Source: Nectonema munidae (Eukaryota > Nematomorpha > Nectonematoida > Nectonematidae). From it: a stretch of DNA of 64,000 bases. The position numbers and the translations under genes are program-made. Below the pieces are notes generated by a model, which searched no databases, was not told where the DNA came from, and saw only the letters and a list, made by a program, of their open reading frames with translations. The stretch covers positions 124,001 to 188,000 of the forward strand of contig JAUIRK010001010.1 in NCBI GenBank assembly GCA_030549495.1, given 5' to 3'. Shown here piece by piece: positions 34,313 to 44,350 of the stretch. Within the stretch, counting starts at the first letter, position 1; the number at the start of each line of letters is the position of its first letter.

Positions 34313-34970
34313 TTATGCTTCATCTATTAATTGATAGTTACCCATACCATGTATCGATTCTTTGATCTTTTTGTCTGCAAAAATTGCTTGATCATGTAAA
34401 CAGGTAATTAAATCAATCAAACTCCTTGGTTCCCAGTTTATTGACAACTTGAGAACATTATTTAAAGATTCTGATAGATTATTTTTCCAATTAGATGGTT
34501 TCAAAGGGATCTAGGAACAAACATAAACTTCTCAATCGTTGGTAAGAGTTTTTTTGACAAATAAAAACCAAATTTATCTCAAGTTTCTTTCAATGTTTTC
34601 TTTTAAATTTCTCGTACAGAGTAATATTTTGGCTTCGCCAAAACAAAAATTAATTGATTTAACCAATGCATACTCTTCATCGGTTCTTATAAGATTTTGT
34701 AAACTCTCACATGTAATGTCTGCAAATAAAATTTGCCTTAAATAAGAGAAAAACTCGCAAAAAGTTTCAAAAGTTGAGTCAAAATGTAAAAAAACTGGCC
34801 TGGAGAAGACCGTGTTTTTTTTTATTTTTTTTGAAATAATGTTTTTATCACGAAACACAGTAGTAGTTACAAAATAAGAACTTAGGTTATAAGTCTTATC
34901 AACTCCCATAATATAGCATAAGTTTTTTTGATATAAAATACAAAATTTCATATATATCATTTGCTTTTCT
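34313..34970 (-). mobile_element. MULE-like transposase remnant
   Basis: On the minus strand, 34960-34574 reads YIMGVDKTYNLSSYFVTTTV, PVFLHFDSTFETFCEFFSYL, RTDEEYALVKSINFCF and LLCTRNLKENIERNLR, followed at 34504-34313 by NWKNNLSESLNNVLKLSINW. The order 'GVDKTFNL..(F/Y)VT', 'DEE.AL..A', 'LLCTRHL..N', 'NN.SESLN..LK' is that of a large transposase-like family in invertebrate genomes with a Mutator-type DDE layout. A frame break lies between the two parts. MULE membership is my inference from the motif layout. Confidence 0.55.
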
Positions 34971-34999
34971 GTGTAACAAATAATTGTGGGATATTTATT

Positions 35000-35824
35000 C
35001 CCAACTTAAGACATTTCCATAACACAATCCGTAACAATAATAATAATAATAATAGAATATAATTCCGTAACATATAATCTTCATTTTTCAAAGATTCACT
35101 ATATATCTTTTTAGGGGGTATTTTTTTTGATAGCAAGATTTTATGTATTCAAAAGTACTATGTTCAATTCTTATATATTCGCAACTAGGAATCTAACTAT
35201 TCCCATGGAATGAAATTTTTTCTATTGGAAATTCGCCAAAATATTCGTATACACAAAGATTAAGATTTGAACCATTCAATTTTGGATGTTTTTCGATCCA
35301 TGAGATTCTCCTTTCATATGAAGGATAACGTTTCAAAACCGAATAATACTTATGTAAATATATTATATTATCTAACAATAATGTTTTATTTTTACCTTTC
35401 AGAATTTTATAAAAAGATCCATTACTCGCTTTTCAAATAAATTCTATTGAATCATCTTTTTATAAAAAATAGGGCACTTTTGATGAGATGCTTTACCAGC
35501 TTTCACATGAGTCATGAAAAAATAGTTTCTTGTTATATAGTTTTTCCAGTACAAAAATCTTTTTTTTGTGATATTTTTTGGAACATTTTGATAGTTATTT
35601 TCATATTTTTAAATATTCTAGGTGAAGACATAAAACCTTGAATATAATTTTTATCTCAATAATCTCAATAATTTTACTCAATAATCTTTGGTTTCTTTTC
35701 TGGGGAAAAATCGAAGACATTTGTATTTTCATTGCAAAAATTTTTTTTATAATGATTCGAATATAAGCATTCCTTTCTAATTAATGGTACAAAATGATTA
35801 GGTATAAAAGTTTTATCTTTTATA
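35000..35824. other. Unassigned repeat sequence with microsatellite
   Basis: An (AAT)n run lies at about 35036-35055. The minus-strand open frame 35193-35378 (with SYERRISWIEKHPKLNGSN and CVYEYFGEFPIEKISFHGNS) is protein-like and may be part of the neighbouring transposase-derived repeat, but I cannot place it. Nothing else recognised. Confidence 0.35.
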
Positions 35825-36030
35825 CAGTGGCGGATCCAGAAATTTCTTATAGGTGGGGCCAAAATCTATTTAAATTGATGCAATTTTTCTAAAAGTCTTC
35901 AGAGAATACGACAGCTGTATTATGTCTTAGAATCACTAATTACCTATGTTTTCATATTTTTAACATTATTTTGCCATCAATAAATTCCAAAAATTTATTT
36001 TTTATACATGTAAGGGTATACATTAGGGCG
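35825..36030 (+). mobile_element. hAT-type MITE, 3'-truncated copy
   Basis: Starts CAGTGGCGGATCCAGAAATT and follows 55558-55760 closely (CTTATAG-GGGGCC, GAATACGACAGC-GTATTATG, TATACATGTAAGG). The opposite end is missing after about 36030, so no target duplication can be read. Confidence 0.75.
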
Positions 36031-36039
36031 TTGAATAAG

Positions 36040-36890
36040 CAATTGCCGTCGTCTTTTGTAACGAGAGGTACTAAATAATCTTTAAATCAACTAGTTTCGA
36101 TGTATATTTAATACACAAAGGAGAAACTTATTTACGCAAAAAGATATTTTCTTTAACAAGTAATTGCATCCTTTCAATATTGTTCAGAGAATCAAAAAAT
36201 TGTAATTTTTTAACGAGCAATCAAAACCTTGGATATGATCCAGACAAAGACATTTTAAATTGGTTGTTCCAAAAATTACAACCTTCAAGCATTGAAAGTT
36301 CTTGGCAATAAAAATGATAAACTTTCTTTCATTTTGAACATTTCAAGTAATTTCTATATATTATCTTTGAACAAATTTCACAAAAATGATTATCAAAGAA
36401 AAATTTGTTCAAGTCAAATTATAAATTATTACATAAATAAAAAAGTAAGAATGTCATTTGAAAAAAATCACAAATTATTTTTAACCTTATATATAATTTA
36501 TTAAAAGCTTCTTTAATTTTTCTAATTTTTTTAACATTTAGTTTTTTTTCTAAAACTTAACATGATTTACTTTAAATATTTTAACTTTTTTTAGATGAAA
36601 CGAGCTTTTTTAGATGAAAGCGAGCGATATTGCAAAACAGGTAGATGTTCATATCATTAAAAAAATCTTTGACTAATATGGGGACAAGAACACACAATAT
36701 GCCTTTTTTCAAGGTAGTATATACTATAGACTCTAAGTTTTGGACATGAAAGTGTCATTCAACTACCATGAAAATGATATCAAAAGATGCAGCTAGCGAT
36801 TTTTGGAAAAGTCACAAAATTTGAAGGGATATGATTCTGCCAATAGTGTACGATTAAATTCTTATAAAAATTTGAGTTAACCTAAACTTT
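36040..36890. other. Intergenic, nothing recognised
   Basis: A+T-rich. The open frame at 36292-36504 has low-complexity composition (Asn, Lys, Ile, Tyr) and no recognisable motif. Confidence 0.4.
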
Positions 36891-36899
36891 CAAAAGATA

Positions 36900-37110
36900 A
36901 ATAAGGGATTATCATTGTTATGTAATCCCCATATAAAAAACAGTTATAGGATGCGCATACTTTATGACATCATTTATAAAAATTGAGAAAAGAAGTAGTG
37001 CAAGGATAGATCTATGTGGAACTCCTTATTCAATTGGATGGGACTTCGAATAATCTCTTATAAATAGTAATTCTGAGCGGCTAAAGATATATGATTTAAA
37101 AACTCTAAAG
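36900..37110 (-). mobile_element. LINE reverse transcriptase fragment
   Basis: The minus strand around 37024-36910 reads GVPHRSILALLLFSIFINDV, matching the RT motif GVPQGSILGPLLFSIFINDL that precedes the FADD box of CR1/Jockey-type LINEs. Upstream residues FIRDYSKSHPIE correspond to the preceding RT segment. Stops are present. It reads antisense to the LINE at 23.7-31.7 kb and is a separate, older insertion. Confidence 0.65.
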
Positions 37111-37950
37111 AAAACTAAAACTCTTTATTATAAGCTTTAAATAAATGTAAAATATATTATCTACTTCACACATAAGAAGAAATTTTTTTTAAGAAGAAAT
37201 TTATTGTACACATGTTTGTTGTTAAATAACAATCAAAATCTATTTTAACTTATATAAAAATTGATTAACAAATTAAAAGTGAAAAGTTTAAGATACATGT
37301 TTCCAAAAACTGATTATTTTCTTAAGTAATTTGATTCAATATAACTTAATTTATTATTAATAAAAGCAATGAAAGGTAGAGATAATAAATGTGGTATATA
37401 TGTTTTGAAAGGGATTGCTTTGTAATGTAGTCGATAAAAATGTTTAGGGATGTTTGACTGAGAATCACAATAATGATATATTTTCATGAATATTTTTAAG
37501 GAGTGCTTGAGAATGAAGTGTATAAGACTAGTTTTAGAATGAGCTTGTATATGCGTAAAGGAGAGTATAAGAGTAGCATCAGAATAACTTCATTTAATAG
37601 ACTAGAATCTCCAGAAGGGAGTTGATGAGATTGACGCGGCCAATATTGTAAATCCATGCTGTTTGAGGGGTGGAGAAAAAAATTGTGTGAAAGAGTTAAA
37701 GAGATTTGTGGCTAAAGAAGTTAAAAAATATATTTTATTTATTTTATTTGAAAAAAGGGGAAAAATATATATAATAATATATGAACATGGTGGAGCCAAG
37801 CAGATTGGTTTGTCTCACCAAACATAAAATAAAACAACAATATAAAAATAAAATAAAGAGAGAGAGAATTTTATTATAAAAAAAAAGAGAGTTCACAAAG
37901 GTAATAAAGTGGAGCGACCAATGTGTATATATGTTAATATTTATAATATA
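37110..37950. other. Intergenic, nothing firmly recognised
   Basis: Possibly the upstream part of the antisense LINE fragment, but no motif could be read with confidence. Open frames at 37602-38007 are A+T-driven and partly run through the adjacent MITE. Confidence 0.4.
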
Positions 37951-37952
37951 TA

Positions 37953-38213
37953 CAGGGGCGGACCTAGAGGGGGGATGAGGGGATACATCCCCCCACTGTT
38001 GATACAAATAGAAGAAAGGATTTTATTATTTGATTTTTTTTAAATAAAACCTATATTAAAATTTAATTTGAACTTTTAAATTTCAATCATACGTTTTTAG
38101 TTCGTTTTTCGCATACTTCACCTTTAAAAAATACTTTTTAGCTTGTCATTTTGTATATATATTTTCTTCATACCCCCCCCCCCCCCCCACTGAAAATTCC
38201 TTCATCCCCACTG
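37953..38213 (+). mobile_element. hAT-type MITE with 8-bp target duplication
   Basis: The left end is CAGGGGCGGACCTAGAGGGG; the right end read inverted is CAGTGGGGATGAAGGAATTT. It is flanked by AATATATA (37945-37952) and AATATACA (38214-38221), a 7/8 match. A 16-17-base C run lies near 38173. 261 bp, no coding capacity. Confidence 0.75.
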
Positions 38214-38585
38214 AATATACACCTGAAGAACTATATCATCTTCTTCAAAATTATCATTATAAGAAAAATCAATTGACAAAATGGCCGTGAATTCGATTTT
38301 TGCAAATTGGATACATAAAAAAAATTTTTTTGCAAACCAACAAGTACAACTTAAAAGTTCAGATGGAAAACAAAAGGTAAAGTCTAGATTATATTTTATG
38401 TACTGAGAAGATAATTTTTTATTATTTTTTTAAATGAAAGTAATGACATGGATACATTTTCAAAGAGATGCACATTATCATTATAAAATTCATTAACTTT
38501 TTTTTTAAAGAAATACTTGATTCTTTTAGTCTATAGGGAAGAAAATTCTAACCAAACATAAAACACAAGAGAAAAATTATATTAT

Positions 38586-39580
38586 ATTATATTTGTCGAA
38601 TAATCAATATTTATTCTTTTTAAATATATCGTTGGCTCCCCTTACTTTTAAAATTGAAAGATAAACCTAGTCTTTAATAATTAATTTTTATCAAATTATG
38701 CACATACGAAACTAAAAGTAAGGGGAGGCAACGATATATTTAAAAAGAATAAATATTTTTTGATTTGAACATTTTTCGATTCTTTGATTATTCGACAAAT
38801 ATAATATTTAAAATCGTGCAAATTGCAAAATATAGTTAATAACTTTTGTAACATCGTATGAGGTAGCAATATATGAACAGAAAGTTTGATATTTTTTGAT
38901 TTTTTAAAGAATATATTTCGATTCTTTGATTACAGAATTTTATTTTGATTATTTGACAAATATAATATTTTAAATCGTGCAAATTGCAAAGTATAGGTAA
39001 TAACTTTTGTAACATCGTATGAGGTAGCAAAATATGAACAGAAAGTTTGATATTTTTTGATTTTTTAAAGAATATTTTTCGATTCTTTGATTACAGAATT
39101 TTATTTTGATTATTTGATAAAATATATTATTTAATATAGTGAAAAAATTAATAACTTATCAAACATCTTTTCCCCAAATGAGGTATAACAAATCTTACAT
39201 CTAGCAAAATATGAACTGATAGGTTGGAGATGAATTATCGCGGTATACAGGTTGGAGATGAACCATCGTAGTATACAGGTATAATGTATATAGGTAATAA
39301 CTTATGTAGCATCTTCTCCCCGAATGAGGTATATCAAATCTTACATCTAGCAGAATGTGAACAGAAAGTTGAACATTGTCTCCCTAGTTATTTGTACATG
39401 GAATAGAAACCATCGTAGTATACAGGTTGAAGATGAATCATCGTAGTATACAGGTTGGAGATGAATCATCGTAGTATACAGGTTGGAGATGAATCATTGT
39501 AGTATATAGTTTGGAGATGAATAATCGTAGAATACAGGTTGGAGAAGAATCATCGTAATATACGGGTTGGAGATAATTAT
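38586..39580. repeat. Dispersed repeat family R1, copy D, with palindromic end and minisatellite
   Basis: An inverted repeat pairs about 38588-38650 with 38712-38816: ATATCGTTGGCTCCCCTTAC on the left, and its near-exact complement on the right, followed by matching ATTTGTCGAATAATCA. The right arm carries about 28 extra bases. Downstream are two tandem sub-blocks (TTGATATTTTTTGATTTTTT near 38884 and 39047), then about eight 28-bp minisatellite units (39220-39290 and 39405-39575), as in copy A. Confidence 0.8.
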
Positions 39581-39589
39581 ATATATATA

Positions 39590-39940
39590 TTTGTTTCCCT
39601 TCATATCATGTTCCTTTAATTATAGTCTGCTGCTAACATCCTTCAGTTTTTCCTTACTTCCTTCCTTTCGTTAAATCGCAATCTCTACTTACACTGGAGC
39701 TAGTCGACCAAAAGAGCTTTTTTTTCTTTTCCGAATTCTTCTATTCACGCTCCAAAGAAGTCCCAATCCACCATCATAAATCTTGTGGCATTTTTATTTA
39801 TCTTTATTATCTTATTTAAATCAAATTAATTCTTTAAGGTATTTCTACTACGGCCTTTTCAAGCTCTTGAAATACTTGTGCAATGTTAATGTTTTTTTTT
39901 ATTTGTTAACTTGCTAAATAAACTCTCTCTCTCTAGACGT
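39590..39940. other. Intergenic, nothing recognised
   Basis: Mixed-composition sequence, slightly less A+T-rich than its surroundings, with no supported coding, RNA or repeat call. Confidence 0.4.
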
Positions 39941-39944
39941 AAGC

Positions 39945-40490
39945 AGCAAATCTGTTTTAAGGTTTCAGTTATTTTGAAACTCGAAAACTGAGTCCAAAAA
40001 TGAAACCAGCATCTTCAATTTGGTATAAAAACAGATATTTTATTAAAATTTCAAAATTATTTATGTAGATATTAGATAAAAACTGCACATTTGATTGACA
40101 CTTATTGGTATTTTCAAAACCTAAATGCAAAAACTGAGTCGATCAATGAAACTAGGATGTTGATTTGGTATAAAAAAAATATATATATAACATATAAAAC
40201 TTGAGATAATATTTTTAAAGACAACTAAATAAGATAATAAGATCAGACGTAAGCCGCAAATCCAGAAATAAAACCAGCATGGTTGATTTGGTATAAAAAC
40301 ATATATTTCATATAAAATTTGAATGAATGTTTTTAGAGAAAATTTTTTGAAGTAAACCGCAAATTTGATTAACGCTTATAAGTATTTTTAAATTTTTTTC
40401 CTAAATGTAAAAAATAAGTCCAAAAATGAAACCAGTATGACCGATTTAGTATAAAAACTTATTTTATGTAAAATTTGAAAATATATTTTA
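39945..40490 (+). repeat. Degenerate satellite-like tandem repeat, monomer about 130-155 bp
   Basis: The block 'ATGAAACCAGCAT...GATTTGGTATAAAAAC' recurs at about 40000, 40146, 40270 and 40430, each followed by a TATTTTAT-AAAATTTGAAA segment. Spacing is irregular and similarity moderate, indicating an old array. A related block (CGATTTAGTATAAAACAGAT) stands alone near 23508. Confidence 0.7.
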
Positions 40491-40889
40491 TTGACATTTT
40501 CTAAAAAATAGCTGTGATTATTTGTAAAATTAAATAAATAAAGTGTTGTGCTTTCAAAACTGTACATAATTATAAATTTTTAAGGGATTATATAATATAG
40601 AACCTAAGTTATAAGGTTAACTACAGATAATGTCAAAGTTTTGACAATCCCCATAACTTAGTGAGAACCGAAAGATCACACAACGAACTGCTAAATTTTT
40701 CTTATGAACACAATTATGGTTAACAAAAAATATTTTATCTTAATATTCCATCAGCACATCGTCCTACTTTAAATTCTGATGAGCTTACCTTTTCCAATTT
40801 TTAGTATGTTATCTTCATATGATAAAGATATTATTGTTGAGATATTAGAAAGTGACGTTGCAGCTTAAGAAATACTAACAGACTCTGAA

Positions 40890-41930
40890 AATTCGCTCAA
40901 TATTACATCAAAATCAATAAATCCTGAGCAGTTTAGTCAATTAGAGCTAAAGGTTTTCGTACACGATTTAGTTTTTTTTTAAATATGGCTGAATTTCCAG
41001 CTTCTAGATTTTGTTAACGCAAACTACTTATAAGCTTTATTGACAAACTACAAAAGTTCTTGCTTCAGATATAGAGAAAACATTTATGAAATTTTTTAAA
41101 GAAAAAAACAAATTTGTTGATTTTTATAATATTCCAGCTATTATTCAAGATTTAAGGATTCCTTTGTATAATCGAAATGATTGGAGATTATTCCTAGACA
41201 GTTTTAAGAGCAGTTTAAAGGTTGTTCTTCATAATGAAAATATTTATGCAGCCGGTCTAATATGTTACTCTGCATATCTGCGAGAAGAGTATAGTGATAT
41301 AAAAAATAGAAAGCCATTACACAAAACATTAGAGGTTAGTATGCCGCATAATATCAATCGTCAATCGAGGGAAAATTATATTTGCTCCATTGCATATCAA
41401 GCTAGGCATAATGAAGTAGTTTGTAGAGGCTTTGAATACTAATAATGAATGCTTTCAACATATTGTCTCTTCTCTTCCCAGTTTCACAAATTGGCTTGCC
41501 TCTATGCTATCAAGTCTTTGTTAAAAAGATTAATGATCTGGATAAGAAAGCATGGCTATCATTTGTAACTGTAATAGAAAAGCCAAGAATTATAAATCGC
41601 TTGTAACAAATTTGTTTTCATCTTTCTATGAGTTAGTTTGAAATATTAGTGTCAAAATTCAATTTCTCTATAGTCATCTTGAAAATTTTACTTAAAACTT
41701 GGGTGAAGTAAGTGACGAGTAAGGTCAACGCTTTCATCAAGACTTTAAAATATGGAAGAAGCATACAAAGGAAAATGGGATAATCATAAGTTAGCAGACT
41801 ATTGCTAGAGCATTAAACGTAATTTTTATGACGCAGTTCACAAAAGAAAAAGCTTCAAACGCAAATATCTGCTTTCCAAAATTTAGCTGGATTTTTTTAG
41901 AAAAATACTGAATTTTATATAAACTCATTT
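40890..41930 (+). mobile_element. Remnant of a recurrent invertebrate repeat-encoded ORF of unassigned class
   Basis: Pieces in order: FSQLELKVFVHDL (about 40932), the open frame 41086-41442 with DWRLFLDSFKSSLKVVLHNE and GLICYSAYLREEYSDIKNR, then SHLENFT...NLGEVSDE.GQRFHQDFK (about 41690) and AYKGKWDNHKLADYC (about 41762). The motifs 'WRLFIDSSKRSLKAVLLHNGN', 'GEVSDEQGERFHQDI' and 'Y.GRWD..MM.DYCW' recur in a multicopy protein family of arthropod and cnidarian genomes that behaves like a mobile element. I do not assign it to a superfamily. At least four breaks separate the pieces. Confidence 0.6.
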
Positions 41931-41939
41931 TGTAGTGAT

Positions 41940-42420
41940 CAAAATATCTAAAAAATATTGCAATTTGTTAAAAGTTGACAACAGGAGAACTTTGTGAACA
42001 CTCCTTTCTACAATTTTTTTAGCTTAGATTGAGTATATAAAACATTTAAACAAATGATAATATATCAAATATCTATGTCTTATATATCATAATAATATAA
42101 TTTTGCTAAAGGAAAGATAAATAAGATCGTTAATATAAAATCACTTAAGGCACGGAAGTGATGTTGACCTAATGGTGGAAATTTAAGATCTTAATTTCTT
42201 CGTTCTTGCTTTGATTTTCGATCGTGACATTACTATATATTGCTTAGTTATGGATGAATAAGAAGATTTAAAGTTTCATCATAAATAGAAAAGGACATCA
42301 TTTTACACACAAATGATTTTCTTAATATAAAATACTAGTTTTATATTTACTTATGGGTTCGGCTTAAAAAAGAATAAAATTTTTATTTTTACGTTTATTT
42401 TTTTCAGGGTAGGTAGAGAT
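41940..42420. other. Intergenic, nothing recognised
   Basis: A+T-rich sequence between the unassigned repeat ORF and the antisense LINE tail. Confidence 0.4.
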
Positions 42421-43090
42421 ATTAAAGCAGTTTCCAATTTAATGGATATGGTTACAAGATGTATTCTAGTTTGATAGTAGTGCATTAAAAGTTGGGTAAG
42501 GAATTAAAGGATAGTCTAAATTATCAATAAATGATTTTATAGTGGATGTTGTTGTTGTTGTTGTTGTTGTTTTATTTGACACAGCTTGTAAAATGCAAGG
42601 ATTTCGAAAGCTGGCATGAGGCTTTTACAAATTTAAGATGATTAATCACAGTTTTTGTGAATTTTGTTTTTTTTAGCATTGGGAGCCTTGAGGATCGAAC
42701 CCTGACCTTCAACTGTTAAGCTGAGAGGTACACCCTAACAACCATGAGGCTCTATAGTGGATGAGAATCGAGCTCTAGTTCGATTTTGTAAATTATAACG
42801 TTTAAAATATTAAATAAGCTAGGATAAGTAAATAATATAGTGAGGTTAATAGAAAATGGCATATGGTTTTTGTCCAGAAAATTAATGAGGTTGAGCTGTT
42901 GAAGGAAAAAAATGGACATATGAACGCCAAGTAATAAGTAAGCAGCCGAAAAGTTAAGTTTGATTATCGTAAATTTTAAGACGAAAAAAATCTGTTTTTG
43001 CAAAGAGAGTGACCGGAAAGCCATATTATAAGTGAGCAAAAATATTAGAAGTTTTGTTTTGACCAAGATTTGTGAATGGCTTCATAGTTA
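42420..43090 (-). mobile_element. CR1-like LINE 3' coding tail, hosting a SINE
   Basis: Minus-strand 43066-42770 reads LQKQIFFVLKF..., LNFSAAYLLLGVHMSIFFLQ and QLNLINFLDKN, matching the CR1-type C-terminal pattern 'LQKKAIRIITFS...PLF..L.LL.L.DI'. After removal of the SINE at 42549-42752 the debris continues to about 42420. It resembles the C-terminal part of the 23.7-31.7 kb LINE but is a different copy. Confidence 0.55.
42549..42752 (-). repeat. tRNA-derived SINE with (AAC)n tail and 11-bp target duplication
   Basis: Read on the minus strand from 42752: a tRNA-like head GAGCCTCATGGTTGTTAGGG with a perfect B box GGTTCGATCC about 50 nt in and a closing GGCTC that pairs with the first GAGCC, then a unique body, then an (AAC)8 tail (42549-42572). 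TATAGTGGATG flanks both sides exactly (42538-42548 and 42753-42763), the signature of LINE-machinery insertion. Exact duplication implies a fairly recent insertion. Confidence 0.9.
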
Positions 43091-43584
43091 TAAATATGCC
43101 ATACGAATATGTTTGTCGAAGATATAGGTGAAAATTACCATGTATTTTTAATGTATTACATGAAGTTGGAAATTAAAAACGGTGAAAATTAGAGATGATA
43201 GTTGTGTTCAGAGCCGTGTTTTGAGCTTCCAAACTTTCCAGTAAGGGAAAAAAGGGGCGCAGCGGAAAAACTTTAAACTTTAAATTTTTAAGAGAGTAAA
43301 AATGGTGGGCACCTAGTTTTAATGTAGAGGCACTGTTTATTTTTATCATTAAGGTTATTTAAATATTTATCATTCAAAGTTATATATTTAAAATGTTCTT
43401 TATGACAAGATACAGACAAATTTGTATATACCCAATTCTTTATTATTTTAAAAATATTCAAAACTTGGAGAGGGGAAAGTTTATAAACTTTATTTTTTTT
43501 TTATCATTTTTCCATTTCAATACAGATGTTTAAGTTTATTTTTAAGATTCTCTTTATATTATCACTCAACACGCTTTATAAAAG
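43090..43584. other. Intergenic, nothing recognised
   Basis: A+T-rich sequence between the LINE tail and the hAT MITE. No supported feature. Confidence 0.4.
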
Positions 43585-44017
43585 CAGGGACGGATCTAAA
43601 AATTTCCATTAGTGGGCGGATTTTACTAGAACTATAATTTCAAGCATATAAATTTAAGCTTATCAAAATTTTTAAAACAAAAAGAAGAATGAAAACACAA
43701 CGATCCTCATTCATTGAACTGTGAAGTAAATTGATGTGGTAAAACTTGATGTGTTTAAATAATAAATTTACAAAAAAAAAAGGATAATATAAAAGTAATA
43801 AGTGTCACACTTAACTACGATTGAAACATAAAAAACTTTTTAAGGCTTCTCACTTTAGAGAAAGATTGAATTTAAAAAACAAGTTGCAGAAATCATCATA
43901 ATATTTGAGTTCTACGAAAAGAATTAGATCAAGAAAAAGTTTCAGGTAATTGGCAATTAGGGGAGAGGGCGGGGGGGGGGGCTTACGCCGGTTCCGCCCC
44001 CTTTAAATCCGCCAGTG
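43585..44017 (+). mobile_element. hAT-type MITE
   Basis: The left end is CAGGGACGGATCTAAAAATT, and the right end read inverted is CACTGGCGGATTTAAAGGGG. Near the right end is a G-rich run (43961-43980). Flanking bases share only AAAAG, so the 8-bp duplication is not preserved. The termini belong to the same broad group as 35825, 37953 and 55558. Confidence 0.65.
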
Positions 44018-44019
44018 AA

Positions 44020-44350
44020 AAGTATTAAGTTATATTTTTCCTTTATATCGTTTTTTTAATCAAGACGTATTTATTATCATGATATTAATGTTGATAAAAA
44101 TGGGTTTTTAATAGGAGTAAATTATTTAATATATAGACAAAAAGAAGAGTATGTTTTTTTGAGATATCTTTTTATCAGAGTTTTTGAGACTACATACTAT
44201 AAGGTTAAATAATAGCCTTTTATATATTTATTCTTTATTTTTATTTTTATTTATAAAACTTCTTATTTTTTTTTATTATATTTATTATATTTTTAATCTT
44301 TATTTAATTCAATAAATTCTATTAGGCAAAGCGTCAATATTCCTCTTTAA
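44020..44350 (+). promoter_or_regulatory. RpS8 upstream region with TOP-like pyrimidine tract
   Basis: The T-rich region before RpS8 ends in TATTCCTCTTTAA directly before the ATG at 44351. A short pyrimidine tract (TTCCTCTTT, 44339-44347) is typical of ribosomal-protein 5' ends (TOP motif, translational control by TOR), so the transcript probably starts in this tract with a very short 5' UTR. This is inference from position and composition. Confidence 0.45.

Noticed and set aside
42680-42752. A functional tRNA gene on the minus strand
   Set aside because: Tail, body and flanking 11-bp duplication show it is the head of a SINE.
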